Assembly: GCF_000828055.2 (NCBI RefSeq)
Contig: NZ_CP010523.2
Location: forward strand, 310,001 to 374,000
Reading direction: 5' to 3'
DNA length: 64,000 nt
From: Klebsiella variicola
GTDB taxonomy: Bacteria; Pseudomonadota; Gammaproteobacteria; Enterobacterales; Enterobacteriaceae
A program made the position numbers and the translations under genes. The notes beneath the pieces were generated by a model. It did no database searches, was not told the DNA's origin, and was given only the letters and a program-made list of their open reading frames with translations. This document shows, piece by piece, positions 1 to 9,737 of the stretch (position 1 is its first letter; the number at the start of each line of letters is the position of its first letter).

Positions 1-37
1 GCACCCTCCGGGAAATGATAATTTTCTCATTAGCCGT

Positions 38-69
38 AGGATACACTCTGGAGTCGACTCCAGAGTCAA
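38..69 (-). promoter_or_regulatory. ZntR-type zntA promoter/operator
   Basis: A perfect 22-bp palindrome at 45-66, centred on GTCGAC, lies between TTGACT (minus strand, 64-69) and TATCCT (38-43), with a 20-bp spacer. A long spacer filled by a dyad is typical of MerR-family promoters, and this one matches the E. coli zntA promoter bound by ZntR as I recall it. Transcription runs leftward. A purine-rich ribosome site (GGAGGG on the minus strand) lies near base 5, so zntA (Zn/Pb/Cd-exporting ATPase) should begin just outside the window. Confidence 0.85.
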
Positions 70-77
70 GGACTAAA

Positions 78-704
78 TTACAGGTATAACGCGCGCACGA
101 TCAGGAAGTGGCCGGCAAAGTAGAACGCGGCGGCAATGGCGTTATCGGCGCGGAAGCGGCGACGATAGTGGCTCACCAGCCATACGGCATTGCTCAGCAG
201 CAGCAGGGCCGCGCCAGCGAAACCGGACAGCGCGGTGTTGGTGGGGCGGGCAAACCACAGCTCACCGGCCAGCCAGACCATCACCAGCGTCATTCCAATA
301 AAGGTCAGCACCGGCATTTTCATCTCTTCCAGCCGACTCCAGATCACCGCCATCAGCAGGGCGCCGAATACCAGCAGCACCAGCGGCAGCGGCCAGAAGA
401 ACGACAGCGTCAGCTGGCTGGCGAACCAGATGGTATACAGCAGATGTGACAGGAAGAAAGCGCCCACCGCGTACATCACCCGCTGGCGCGGCAGCAGGGT
501 CAGGGCGTCGCCGAGCAGCGAGGCGCACAGGCCGGCCAGCACCAGATAGCTGATGGCATTGAACATCGGCGCCTGCCAGGCCAGTAACAGCAACAGAATC
601 AGGGTGACAGGTTTAAATACCCAACGTCGCCAGGCCGGCCCACGATAGGATGCATCGACATAAAGCCATGCGGAGAAACAGACAGCAATAAATGACCAAA
701 GCAT
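78..704 (-). CDS. yhhN: YhhN family membrane protein (lysoplasmalogenase-like)
   Basis: A 208-residue polytopic inner-membrane protein with about seven or eight hydrophobic segments, belonging to the YhhN/TMEM86 family. Mammalian members hydrolyse lysoplasmalogens; the role of the bacterial protein is not settled. Length and position beside zntA match E. coli YhhN. The start at 704 gives a first hydrophobic helix ([15 protein letters not shown]) immediately. It is transcribed toward zntA and divergent from yhhM. The family call is firm; the enzymatic role is inferred from the family only. Confidence 0.88.
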   Translation of the reverse strand: MLWSFIAVCFSAWLYVDASYRGPAWRRWVFKPVTLILLLLLAWQAPMFNAISYLVLAGLCASLLGDALTLLPRQRVMYAVGAFFLSHLLYTIWFASQLTLSFFWPLPLVLLVFGALLMAVIWSRLEEMKMPVLTFIGMTLVMVWLAGELWFARPTNTALSGFAGAALLLLSNAVWLVSHYRRRFRADNAIAAAFYFAGHFLIVRALYL

Positions 705-845
705 AGTAAGTCCCTGTATCTGTTATCATAAAGAAAGTTACGGATGCGTGATGCTACAACTCAGTGTAGTGGTTTGGCGTAGCAGATGACAATGTTATTC
801 CCGACGCAGTATGCTGATTCCTGATATTTTTTATGGGTAACCTTG

Positions 846-1205
846 ATGAGTAAAATGCCCCTCTTTTTTGTTCTGGTCGTCGCGGTGATTGTGGTGGCGG
901 CTTCGTTTCGCTATGTCCAGCAGCGGCGTGAGAAACAGGCGAATGACGCCGCGCCGTTGCTACAAAAGCGGGTTATCGTCAGCAATAAACGGGAAAAAGT
1001 GATTAACGATCGGCGCTCGCGGCAGCAGACGGTGACGCCCGCAGGCAGTGAGATGCGCTATGAAGCGAGCTTTCGCCCCGAAAACGGTGGGCTGGAGGTG
1101 GTGTTTCGCCTCGACGCGCCGCAATATCATGCGCTAAGCGTGGGCGATCGCGGGATGTTGAGTTATAAGGGCACAGCGTTCGTGGCGTTTACGCCCGATC
1201 CCTGA
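846..1205 (+). CDS. yhhM: YhhM, DUF2500 single-span membrane protein
   Basis: A 119-residue protein with one N-terminal transmembrane segment (about residues 5-21, LFFVLVVAVIVVAA), then a basic stretch and a small beta-rich C-terminal domain. It matches the DUF2500 family (YhhM) in size and neighbourhood; no function is established. ATG at 846 is chosen over the adjacent in-frame TTG at 843. It converges on yhhL with a 13-bp gap. The domain is probably periplasmic, judging from the N-terminal anchor. Confidence 0.82.
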   Translation: MSKMPLFFVLVVAVIVVAASFRYVQQRREKQANDAAPLLQKRVIVSNKREKVINDRRSRQQTVTPAGSEMRYEASFRPENGGLEVVFRLDAPQYHALSVGDRGMLSYKGTAFVAFTPDP

Positions 1206-1218
1206 GCCCTTTTCAGGA

Positions 1219-1494
1219 CTACTTTTTCAGCGTCGCCTTCAGTTTTTTCTGCCAGGCGACGAGCTCAAACACGCCGAAGATAAAAATGCGGATTTGCTCA
1301 AAGCGGCTCAGCGGCGGCGCCTCTTTCGGCTGCGTCGCCTTGAGCAGCGTCAACTGCAGCCCGTGCATCAGGATCATGAAAATCAGCGCGACGTTGACGA
1401 AGATATTCAGCGGCTTCGGGAAGGGCTGAAACAGGTTCAATAACAGAAAGGCCCAGACGCACAGCATCAGCAGGCGGCCTAAATTAATCAGCAT
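1219..1494 (-). CDS. yhhL: YhhL, DUF1145 small membrane protein
   Basis: A 91-residue hydrophobic protein with two likely membrane helices (LLMLCVWAFLLLNLF and IFVNVALIFMILMHGLQL) and a short basic C-terminal tail. It fits the DUF1145 family; its function is unknown. The reading frame is open upstream to 1632, but ATG at 1494 is preferred because it gives the family length and only an 11-bp overlap with the end of rsmD. It is probably translated together with rsmD from one leftward transcript. Confidence 0.8.
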   Translation of the reverse strand: MLINLGRLLMLCVWAFLLLNLFQPFPKPLNIFVNVALIFMILMHGLQLTLLKATQPKEAPPLSRFEQIRIFIFGVFELVAWQKKLKATLKK

Positions 1495-2080
1495 GGTGCT
1501 CTCCTTGGGCCTCACGTTGGTAAAGACGGTAGGCGACCTGTCCGGCCACTTTTTCACGATACAGCTGCCAGTTAGCTGGCACCGGCGGTAAACCGTTTTC
1601 GACTTCGCTTTCGACATACACCAGGGCCTCATCGGCCAGCCAGCCTTGTGTCTCCAGCAGACGTAGCGTCTCCTCCAGCAGCCCCTGACGGAACGGCGGG
1701 TCGACGAACACGATCTGGTGCGGTGTCCCCGGCTGGCTCAGGAAGCTGAGGGTGTTGGTGGTGATCACCTTGCCGCGATCCGCTTTTAGGGTGGCGAGAT
1801 TTTTTTGCAACTGCTGGGCTACGCCGCGCTCCATCTCCAGTAGCGTGGTGCTGGCCGCATAGCGGGACAGCGCCTCCAGCCCCAGCGCGCCGCTGCCGGC
1901 AAAGCAGTCGAGGCAGTGCGCGTCAACGATGGACGGCGCCAGCCAGTTAAAAAGGGTTTCGCGAACCCGGTCGGTGGTCGGCCGCAGGCCCGGGCTCTCC
2001 GGCACCGGTAATTTACGGCCGCGCCATTGCCCACCAATAATGCGGATCTGGCCGCTGCCCGCGTGGTTTGGTTTTTTCAT
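1484..2080 (-). CDS. rsmD: 16S rRNA (guanine(966)-N2)-methyltransferase RsmD
   Basis: RsmD methylates G966 of 16S rRNA in the assembling 30S subunit, using S-adenosylmethionine. The 198-residue protein equals E. coli RsmD in length. Visible motifs are the SAM-binding loop LDCFAGSGALGLEAL and the catalytic DPPF motif (FVDPPFRQGL) typical of N2/N6 amino-methyltransferases. ATG at 2080 gives MKKPNH as in E. coli; an in-frame TTG at 2092, with GGAAG seven bases upstream, is an alternative start. It is divergent from ftsY and overlaps yhhL. Confidence 0.95.
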   Translation of the reverse strand: MKKPNHAGSGQIRIIGGQWRGRKLPVPESPGLRPTTDRVRETLFNWLAPSIVDAHCLDCFAGSGALGLEALSRYAASTTLLEMERGVAQQLQKNLATLKADRGKVITTNTLSFLSQPGTPHQIVFVDPPFRQGLLEETLRLLETQGWLADEALVYVESEVENGLPPVPANWQLYREKVAGQVAYRLYQREAQGEHHAD

Positions 2081-2263
2081 CTCTCTGCTCAAGTCTCAAC
2101 TTCCGGCCTGCTATTCTAGCGATCGACGGCGGTTGACGAAACCTTAATCCGGGGGCGGTGCTGCGAGTTAAGTTAAGTGATAGACTATCCGACTAATTTC
2201 ATCATTTTTTCAGCTTCTGATGAAGCTGCGCCATGAATAAAACAGCGAGGAGTGTGGTCGCAA

Positions 2264-3787
2264 ATGGCAAAAGAGAAAAAACGTGGCTTCTTTTCCTGGC
2301 TGGGCTTTGGACAGAAAGAACAGGCACAGGAAACCGAGACTGAACAAAAAGTAGAAGAACAACAAGCGGTTGCCGATGAGACGCCGGTAGCGGAAACCCC
2401 TGCTGAGCCGAGCGCGCCGAAAGCAGACCCGGAGGCGTTTGCCGAAGATGTCGTCGAAGTGACCGAGACGGTGGTCGAAAGCGAAAAAGCGCACCTCGCG
2501 GAGCCTGCCAGCGTGCAGGAAGAAGAGGGGGTGGAAACGCCTGCTCTGGTCGAAGACGCGCCTGTTGTTGAACCGGAGCCCGCGGTCAGCGAACCGCCTG
2601 AACAGCCTGCGGTGGTTGAGCCTCTGGCGGAAGAGGTGATCGCCGAACCGGTGGTGGCGGAAGCCGTAGCAGAGCAGCCTGTGGCAGACGTTATCGCCGA
2701 GCCGCAGGAGACGGATGTCCCTGGAGAGGACGCCCCGTTAAGCGATGAAGAGCTGGAAGCACTGGCGCTGGCGGCCGAGGCGGCAGAAGAGGCGGCGGTC
2801 GTGGTGCCGGAGCCCGAGGACGAGGCGCCGGTGGAAGCGCTGGCCCAGGAGCAGGAAAAACCGACGAAAGAAGGCTTTTTCGCCCGCCTCAAGCGTAGCC
2901 TGCTGAAAACAAAAGAAAATCTCGGTTCCGGATTTATCAGCCTGTTCCGCGGCAAGAAGATCGACGATGATCTGTTTGAAGAGCTGGAAGAGCAACTGCT
3001 GATCGCCGACGTCGGGGTGGAAACCACTCGCAAGATCATTACCAACCTGACGGAAGGCGCCAGCCGTAAGCAACTGCGCGATGCGGAAGCGCTGTACGGC
3101 CTGCTGAAAGAAGAGATGGGCGAGATTCTCGCCAAAGTGGATGAGCCGCTGAACGTTGAAGGCAAAACGCCATTTGTTATTTTGATGGTCGGCGTAAACG
3201 GGGTGGGGAAAACCACCACCATCGGCAAGCTGGCGCGTCAGTTTGAGCAGCAGGGTAAATCGGTGATGCTGGCGGCGGGGGATACCTTCCGCGCGGCGGC
3301 GGTGGAACAGCTGCAGGTCTGGGGTCAGCGTAACAATATCCCGGTGATCGCCCAGCATACTGGCGCGGACTCCGCCTCGGTGATTTTCGACGCCATTCAG
3401 GCGGCGAAGGCGCGCCATGTTGACGTACTGATTGCCGACACCGCCGGGCGTCTGCAGAATAAATCGCACCTGATGGAAGAGCTGAAGAAGATTGTCCGGG
3501 TGATGAAAAAACTGGACGTCGACGCGCCGCATGAGGTGATGTTAACTATTGACGCCAGCACCGGGCAGAATGCCATTAGCCAGGCCAAACTGTTCCATGA
3601 GGCGGTAGGATTGACCGGGATCACCCTGACCAAGCTGGACGGCACCGCCAAAGGCGGCGTGATCTTCTCGGTGGCCGATCAGTTCGGCATTCCGATTCGC
3701 TATATTGGCGTCGGCGAGCGTATTGAGGATCTGCGTCCGTTTAATGCGGGCGACTTTATTGAGGCACTTTTTGCCCGAGAGGATTAA
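2264..3787 (+). CDS. ftsY: Signal recognition particle receptor FtsY
   Basis: FtsY is the membrane-associated SRP receptor GTPase that docks ribosome-nascent chains at the Sec translocon. The 507-residue protein has a long acidic A domain (about residues 15-205, rich in Glu, Ala, Val and Pro), then the N domain and the GTPase G domain. G motifs include GVNGVGKTTTIGKLA (P loop), DTAGR and TKLDGTAKGG. ATG at 2264 follows a GAGGAG ribosome site; GTG at 2252 is too close to it. The stop is 2 bp before ftsE, the usual ftsYEX operon. The acidic domain is repetitive and varies between species. Confidence 0.97.
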   Translation: MAKEKKRGFFSWLGFGQKEQAQETETEQKVEEQQAVADETPVAETPAEPSAPKADPEAFAEDVVEVTETVVESEKAHLAEPASVQEEEGVETPALVEDAPVVEPEPAVSEPPEQPAVVEPLAEEVIAEPVVAEAVAEQPVADVIAEPQETDVPGEDAPLSDEELEALALAAEAAEEAAVVVPEPEDEAPVEALAQEQEKPTKEGFFARLKRSLLKTKENLGSGFISLFRGKKIDDDLFEELEEQLLIADVGVETTRKIITNLTEGASRKQLRDAEALYGLLKEEMGEILAKVDEPLNVEGKTPFVILMVGVNGVGKTTTIGKLARQFEQQGKSVMLAAGDTFRAAAVEQLQVWGQRNNIPVIAQHTGADSASVIFDAIQAAKARHVDVLIADTAGRLQNKSHLMEELKKIVRVMKKLDVDAPHEVMLTIDASTGQNAISQAKLFHEAVGLTGITLTKLDGTAKGGVIFSVADQFGIPIRYIGVGERIEDLRPFNAGDFIEALFARED

Positions 3788-3789
3788 GA

Positions 3790-4458
3790 ATGATTCGCTT
3801 TGAACAAGTCAGCAAAGCCTATCTCGGTGGGAGACAAGCGCTGCAGGGGGTGACCTTCCACCTGCAGCCGGGCGAGATGGCGTTTCTGACCGGCCATTCC
3901 GGCGCAGGGAAGAGTACCCTGCTGAAGCTTATCTGTGGTATCGAACGGCCCAGCGCCGGGAAAATTTTCTTCAGCGGTCATGAAATCAGCCGCCTGAAGA
4001 GCCGTGAGGTGCCGTTCCTGCGCCGCCAGATCGGCATGATTTTCCAGGACCACCATTTGCTGATGGATCGTACCGTGTATGACAACGTGGCGATCCCGCT
4101 GATTATCGCCGGCGCCAGCGGCGATGACATTCGTCGCCGCGTCTCGGCGGCGCTGGACAAGGTCGGCCTGCTGGACAAAGCGAAGAACTTTCCGATTCAG
4201 CTCTCCGGCGGTGAGCAGCAGCGCGTCGGTATAGCCCGCGCGGTGGTCAACAAGCCGGCGGTGCTGCTGGCGGATGAACCGACCGGTAACCTCGACGAGG
4301 CGCTCTCGGAGGGGATTTTACGTCTGTTTGAAGAGTTTAACCGCGTTGGGGTGACGGTACTGATGGCGACGCACGATCTGGGGCTTATCTCCAGTCGTCC
4401 GTACCGCGTGCTGTCGCTCAGCGACGGCCATCTGCATGGAGGCATTCGGGGTGAATAA
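3790..4458 (+). CDS. ftsE: Cell division ATP-binding protein FtsE
   Basis: FtsE is the ATPase of the FtsEX complex, which links the Z ring to peptidoglycan hydrolase activation through EnvC during division. At 222 residues it is standard size. Walker A is GHSGAGKST (about residues 36-44), the signature is LSGGEQQR, Walker B is [12 protein letters not shown] and the H loop is ATHD. It starts 2 bp after ftsY and its 3' end overlaps the ftsX start by 8 bp. Confidence 0.97.
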   Translation: MIRFEQVSKAYLGGRQALQGVTFHLQPGEMAFLTGHSGAGKSTLLKLICGIERPSAGKIFFSGHEISRLKSREVPFLRRQIGMIFQDHHLLMDRTVYDNVAIPLIIAGASGDDIRRRVSAALDKVGLLDKAKNFPIQLSGGEQQRVGIARAVVNKPAVLLADEPTGNLDEALSEGILRLFEEFNRVGVTVLMATHDLGLISSRPYRVLSLSDGHLHGGIRGE

Positions 4459-5506
4459 GCGCGACGCAATGAACCAGATTCGCCAGTTCGGCAGTAAGTT
4501 CGATCGCCTGCGCAACGCGGCGGGTGGCAGCGGCGGCGGGCGCAATGCGCCAAAACGGCCGAAAGCGGCGCCTAACCCGGCCTCGCGTAAGAGTAACGTG
4601 TTCAACGAACAGGTGCGCTATGCCTGGCACGGCGCGTTGCAGGATCTCAAAAGCACGCCGCTGGCGACCTTCCTGACGGTGATGGTCATCGCCATTTCGT
4701 TGACCCTGCCAAGCGTCTGCTACATGGTCTACAAAAACGTCAGCAGCGCGGCGTCACAGTATTATCCATCGCCGCAGATCACCGTTTATCTGGAAAAAAC
4801 GCTGGATGACGACGCCGCGGCGCGGGTGGTGGGCCAGCTGCAGGCGGAGCAGGGCGTCGACAAGGTAAACTATTTGTCCCGTGACGAGGCGCTGGGTGAA
4901 TTCCGTAACTGGTCAGGCTTTGGCGGCGCACTGGATATGCTGGAAGAGAACCCGTTGCCGGCGGTCGCCATCGTGGTGCCGAAGCTGGATTTCCAGAGCA
5001 CGGAAGCGCTCAATACCCTGCGCGAGCGGGTATCGCGGATCCAGGGGGTGGATGAGGTGCGGATGGACGACAGCTGGTTTGCCCGTCTCTCCTCGCTTAC
5101 CGGGCTGGTAGGCCGCGTGTCGGCGATGATCGGCGTGCTGATGGTGGCGGCGGTGTTCCTGGTGATCGGCAACAGCGTGCGCCTGAGCATCTTTGCCCGC
5201 CGCGATACCATTAACGTGCAGAAGCTGATCGGCGCCACCGACGGCTTTATCCTGCGTCCGTTCCTCTACGGCGGGGCGATGCTGGGCTTCTCCGGCGCGT
5301 TTTTATCGCTGATCCTGTCGGAGATTCTGGTGATGCGCCTCTCGTCGGCGGTGACCGAAGTGGCGAAAGTGTTCGGCACCCAGTTTGAGCTGAGCGGCCT
5401 GGGCTTCGACGAGTGCCTGTTGATGCTGATTGTCTGCTCGATGATCGGGTGGGTCGCCGCCTGGCTGGCGACAGTGCAACATTTACGTCACTTTACTCCC
5501 GATTAA
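4451..5506 (+). CDS. ftsX: Cell division protein FtsX
   Basis: FtsX is the membrane partner of FtsE, with four transmembrane helices and a periplasmic loop that recruits EnvC. The GTG start at 4451 gives 352 residues beginning VNKRDA, equal to E. coli FtsX. There is a long basic cytoplasmic N-tail, a first helix near residues 75-95 ([18 protein letters not shown]), the periplasmic domain, then three C-terminal helices. The ATG at 4436 would extend the protein further into ftsE and is not favoured. The 8-bp overlap with ftsE implies coupled translation. Confidence 0.96.
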   Translation: MNKRDAMNQIRQFGSKFDRLRNAAGGSGGGRNAPKRPKAAPNPASRKSNVFNEQVRYAWHGALQDLKSTPLATFLTVMVIAISLTLPSVCYMVYKNVSSAASQYYPSPQITVYLEKTLDDDAAARVVGQLQAEQGVDKVNYLSRDEALGEFRNWSGFGGALDMLEENPLPAVAIVVPKLDFQSTEALNTLRERVSRIQGVDEVRMDDSWFARLSSLTGLVGRVSAMIGVLMVAAVFLVIGNSVRLSIFARRDTINVQKLIGATDGFILRPFLYGGAMLGFSGAFLSLILSEILVMRLSSAVTEVAKVFGTQFELSGLGFDECLLMLIVCSMIGWVAAWLATVQHLRHFTPD

Positions 5507-5521
5507 AAAAAGCGTGATATA

Positions 5522-5563
5522 ATCTTTCCCTGCTGCAATGAGTTCCTGTTCGCAGGGAAAGAT
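5522..5563 (+). terminator. Inverted repeat after ftsX (possible terminator)
   Basis: A 12-bp perfect stem (ATCTTTCCCTGC at 5522-5533 pairing with 5552-5563) with an 18-nt loop lies just after the ftsX stop. No T tract follows, so it may be an mRNA 3' stabiliser or a weak terminator limiting read-through from ftsYEX into rpoH. Confidence 0.5.
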
Positions 5564-5629
5564 ACCGCAAGCTTGTTCTCCTTTTCCTGCCCTCACTTGT
5601 TCATCGTGGTGTCACATTTTGTGCGTAAT

Positions 5630-5662
5630 TTATTCACACCGTTGCATGGAACTTGTGGATAA
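5630..5662. promoter_or_regulatory. Two DnaA boxes in the rpoH control region
   Basis: TTATTCACA (5630-5638, plus strand) and TGTGGATAA (5654-5662, which is TTATCCACA on the minus strand) both fit the DnaA box consensus. DnaA repression of rpoH promoters through two such boxes is described in E. coli. Here the second box overlaps the sigma-E promoter -35 region. Confidence 0.75.
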
Positions 5663-5675
5663 AATCACTGTCTGA
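5648..5675 (+). promoter_or_regulatory. Sigma-E dependent rpoH promoter (P3 type)
   Basis: GGAACTT (5648-5654) and TCTGA (5671-5675) are separated by 16 bp, matching the RpoE promoter pattern and the known E. coli rpoH P3 promoter. This links cytoplasmic sigma-32 supply to envelope stress. An imperfect CRP-like sequence (TGTGA, then TTCTC six bases later) starts at about 5683, where the sugar-responsive P5 region would lie. Confidence 0.8.
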
Positions 5676-5775
5676 TACTAATGTGAGTGATATTCTCGTT
5701 GCTCATGAATGCTGGCATGCTTGTTGCCTGATGGGGACAAGAACGCGTCAGAAGATATCAATTGAGAGGATTTGA

Positions 5776-6630
<855 letters not shown>

Positions 6631-6671
6631 TACGCCACGCCTGCCTGATACCTGATATCAGGCTCCCCGAT

Positions 6672-6705
6672 AACGCCCCGCCTCAGGTTGGGGCGTTTTG
6701 TTTTT
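6672..6705 (+). terminator. Rho-independent terminator of rpoH
   Basis: Stem AACGCCCC (6672-6679) pairs with GGGGCGTT (6690-6697), followed by TTGTTTTT. It overlaps the stop codon (6683-6685) of the convergent regulator gene, so the rpoH terminator sits partly inside that gene. Confidence 0.85.
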
Positions 6706-8206
6706 CTGCGTCCTCCCGGGGCAGGAGCATCTGCGGGCAGTGCGTCTGCAGGCAGCCGAGTAAGACGCTGAACGCCGGCGCCATCTGCTCTTCGGGCTGG
6801 CTGGCGAATCCCATCAGTAATCCTTTCTTCCGCGCCGCCGTCAGGTAGTAGCGCGACAGCGGCCGCACCAGAATGTGGCGCGCATTAGCCTCTTTGGCAA
6901 TCGCCACATCGTCAGCCTCTGCGGGCAAATTGAGGATCAAATGCAGCCCGGCATTATCGCTGAAGTCAGACAGGGCGTACGGCATACAGTGCCGCTGGAT
7001 AAGCTCAGTTAAAAAGGCGCGGCGACGGCTGTAGAGCAACCGCATACGGCGGATATGGGCCGAATAGTGGCCGGCGGTAATAAACTCCGCCAGCGCCATC
7101 TGGATCAGCGAATGGCCGCCGCGGTAAAGCTCGGCATGGGCGTGCTTCAGATCGCTGACCAGCGGACGGGGGATCACCACGTAGCCCAGGCGCAGGCCGG
7201 GATAGAGCGTTTTGCTGAAGGTGCCGATATAGACCACCGGGGCATCGGGGACCAGACCCTGCAGGGCGGGGATCGGCTGGCCGGAAAAGCGAAACTCACT
7301 GTCATAATCATCTTCGACGATCCAGCTCCCCTGCTGACGGGCGAGCGCCAGCAGTCGCTGGCGGCGCTCAAGGCTCATCACCGCGCCCAGCGGGTACTGG
7401 TGGGAAGGCGTAACGAAGATGAGCCTCGGCGCGTCGTCAACCGTTTCCGGCGGGCACAGGCCGTTGGCATCGACGGTCAGGGGTTCCACCCGAACGTCGT
7501 TCATCGCCAGCACGTGGCGGATCCCCCAATAGGAAGGCTCCTCCACCCACGCCAGATCGCCGTTATCACACAGCATGCGGGTGACCAGATCGATCGCCTG
7601 GTGGATCCCCTCGGTGATAAGAATTTGATCTGCCTGACAGTGGACGCCGCGCGACACGCGCAGATAATCCACCAGCGCCTGCTGCAGTTCCGGGGTGCCA
7701 CCGTTGCAGCTATAGCTGAGCCGCTCCGGCTTGGGCCGACGGCTGATACGGGCCTGGATCTTACTGAACAGCGGGTGGGGAAAGGCGTTAACGTCCGGCA
7801 CGCCGGGTATAAACGCCCCCCACTGGCGCGGGCTGGCGCTGACCTGGCCGAGCAGATGTTGGCCTCGGCGTGAAAGATGCACCGTCGGTGCCGCGATACT
7901 GCTGTTTTCTTGCTGACCTTTAGCCGTCAATGAGCTCTCAGGGGCGGTTTGGGCAACGAATGTTCCACTTCCCCGGCGGGAAACCACATATCCTTCCGCC
8001 AGTAATTGTTCATAAGTTGTTAATATGGTGTTTCTTGATACGCCGAGTTCACCCGCCAGATCGCGCGACGGCGGCAGGCGGCTTTGCGGCGCCAGCGAAC
8101 CATCGAGGATCGCGCGGCGCAGCGCGTTATATAAGCGTTTGTGCAGAAGAGGATCCCGCTCTTCCTGCAGACGGACCAGCACCAGGTCACCCACCAGCGA
8201 ACGCAA
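6683..8206 (-). CDS. MocR/GabR-family PLP-dependent transcriptional regulator
   Basis: A 507-residue regulator with an N-terminal GntR-type winged helix (about residues 17-85, LPPSRDLAGELGVSRNTI) joined by a linker to a class I aminotransferase-like domain (about 130-495). The PLP lysine is in GTFSKTLYPGLRLGY (Lys332), and the cofactor aspartate is probably in VEDDYDSEFR. This is the MocR/GabR/PdxR architecture, in which an amino acid or vitamer sensed on PLP controls DNA binding. The start is TTG at 8206, with GAGGG seven bases upstream on the minus strand. It is divergent, over a 118-bp gap, from the aminotransferase gene it probably activates. The effector is unknown. Confidence 0.85.
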   Translation of the reverse strand: MRSLVGDLVLVRLQEERDPLLHKRLYNALRRAILDGSLAPQSRLPPSRDLAGELGVSRNTILTTYEQLLAEGYVVSRRGSGTFVAQTAPESSLTAKGQQENSSIAAPTVHLSRRGQHLLGQVSASPRQWGAFIPGVPDVNAFPHPLFSKIQARISRRPKPERLSYSCNGGTPELQQALVDYLRVSRGVHCQADQILITEGIHQAIDLVTRMLCDNGDLAWVEEPSYWGIRHVLAMNDVRVEPLTVDANGLCPPETVDDAPRLIFVTPSHQYPLGAVMSLERRQRLLALARQQGSWIVEDDYDSEFRFSGQPIPALQGLVPDAPVVYIGTFSKTLYPGLRLGYVVIPRPLVSDLKHAHAELYRGGHSLIQMALAEFITAGHYSAHIRRMRLLYSRRRAFLTELIQRHCMPYALSDFSDNAGLHLILNLPAEADDVAIAKEANARHILVRPLSRYYLTAARKKGLLMGFASQPEEQMAPAFSVLLGCLQTHCPQMLLPREDAEKQNAPT

Positions 8207-8324
8207 TTGGATCCCTCAGATATTCTAAATTGGTACTCGATTATAGGGCCAACTCCTGTGTAAATAAACGACATCGTTTCTAATTTGTTGCGATAACGTG
8301 ACATACACGACAGGAGATTCGCAG

Positions 8325-9590
8325 GTGAAAAGCTCAGAACTGAATCAACGTCGCCAGCAGGCGACGCCGCGCGGCGTAGGCGTAATGTGTAACTACTTTG
8401 TCGAGAAGGCGGAAAACGCCACGCTGTGGGATATCGAAGGCAATGAGGTGATCGATTTCGCCGCCGGGATCGCCGTGTTAAATACCGGTCACCGCCATCC
8501 GAAAGTGGTCGCCGCGGTCGCCGATCAGCTGCAGGCGTTCACCCACACCGCCTATCAGATTGTGCCGTACGAAAGCTATGTTTCGCTGGCGGAGCGTATC
8601 AACGATCTGGCGCCAATTGACGGGCCGGCAAAAACGGCTTTCTTCACCACCGGCGCGGAGGCGGTTGAGAACGCAGTGAAAATTGCCCGCGCTTACACCG
8701 GCCGCCCTGGACTAATTACTTTCGGCGGCGGCTTCCACGGCCGTACTTTTATGACCATGGCCCTCACCGGTAAGGTCGCGCCCTACAAAATCGGCTTCGG
8801 GCCGTTCCCGGGATCGGTGTATCACGGCGTTTATCCCAATGAGGCGCACGGCGTGACCACCGCGGATGCGCTGAAAAGCCTGGAGCGCATTTTCAAAGCG
8901 GATATTGCGCCGGACCAGGTAGCGGCCATCATCCTCGAGCCGATCCAGGGGGAAGGCGGCTTTAACGTCGCGCCGGCCGATTTTATGCAGGCGCTGCGCG
9001 ATCTGTGCGATACCCACGGTATTCTGCTGATCGCTGATGAAGTGCAGACCGGTTTCGCCCGCACCGGCAAGCTGTTCGCTATGCAGCACTATCAGGTGAA
9101 ACCGGATCTGATGACGATGGCGAAAAGCCTCGCCGGCGGCTTCCCGCTGTCGGGCGTTGTCGGTCGCGCCGAGGTGATGGATGCGCCAGCCCCAGGCGGG
9201 CTGGGCGGAACCTATGCCGGTAACCCGCTGGCGGTGGCCGCGGCGCACGCGGTGCTGGATGTCATTGCCGAAGAGCAGCTGTGTCAACGGGCTGAACAGC
9301 TGGGTAGCCATCTGCAGGAGGTGCTCAACCAGGCGCGCGCCACCTGCCCGGCGATCGTTGATGTCCGTGGCCGGGGGTCGATGGTGGCGGTGGAGTTTAA
9401 CGATCCGCAAACTGGCGAGCCGTCGCCGGAGTTCACCCGCCTTGTGCAACAGAAAGCGCAGGAAAACGGCCTGCTGCTGCTGAGCTGTGGCGTCTACGGC
9501 AACGTGATCCGCTTCCTGTATCCGTTGACTATCCCCGACGCCCAGTTCTCGAAAGCGCTGGATATTCTGGCGCGCATCCTGAAGAGCTAA
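8325..9590 (+). CDS. 4-aminobutyrate (omega-amino acid) aminotransferase, PuuE/GabT-like
   Basis: A class III PLP aminotransferase of 421 residues, closest in recall to E. coli PuuE (also 421). PuuE converts 4-aminobutyrate and 2-oxoglutarate to succinate semialdehyde and glutamate. Visible are the PLP phosphate loop TTGAEAVENA, cofactor aspartate in LIADEVQTGFARTGK, Schiff-base Lys267 in LMTMAKSLAGG and GGLGGTYAGNPLA. The start is GTG at 8325, with CAGGAG eight bases upstream; an ATG at 8298 lies before that site. No semialdehyde dehydrogenase gene is adjacent, so the pathway must be completed elsewhere. The substrate could be another omega-amino acid. Confidence 0.88.
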   Translation: MKSSELNQRRQQATPRGVGVMCNYFVEKAENATLWDIEGNEVIDFAAGIAVLNTGHRHPKVVAAVADQLQAFTHTAYQIVPYESYVSLAERINDLAPIDGPAKTAFFTTGAEAVENAVKIARAYTGRPGLITFGGGFHGRTFMTMALTGKVAPYKIGFGPFPGSVYHGVYPNEAHGVTTADALKSLERIFKADIAPDQVAAIILEPIQGEGGFNVAPADFMQALRDLCDTHGILLIADEVQTGFARTGKLFAMQHYQVKPDLMTMAKSLAGGFPLSGVVGRAEVMDAPAPGGLGGTYAGNPLAVAAAHAVLDVIAEEQLCQRAEQLGSHLQEVLNQARATCPAIVDVRGRGSMVAVEFNDPQTGEPSPEFTRLVQQKAQENGLLLLSCGVYGNVIRFLYPLTIPDAQFSKALDILARILKS

Positions 9591-9737
9591 CGTCTCCCCG
9601 GCGGGCTGCGGCGGCAGGGAAGCCGAACAGAAACAGGACGCCGCAGCCGGCTGTTCATGCTCAGCGTGAGTGGTGTATCACCCTGATATCACCTTTTTTC
9701 CGGCGGTAAAAACCGCCGGAGTAAAACGGAAAGTATT

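Noticed and set aside
1-37. Start of zntA
   Set aside because: Only the promoter and a likely ribosome site are inside the window; no coding bases can be claimed.
2185-3228. 347-residue Ser/Ala-rich frame antisense to ftsY
   Set aside because: It is a codon shadow of the Glu/Ala/Val-rich acidic domain of FtsY; the composition is artificial and no start site is convincing.
7055-7873. 272-residue frame antisense to the MocR-type regulator
   Set aside because: A shadow frame; its composition mirrors the opposite strand.
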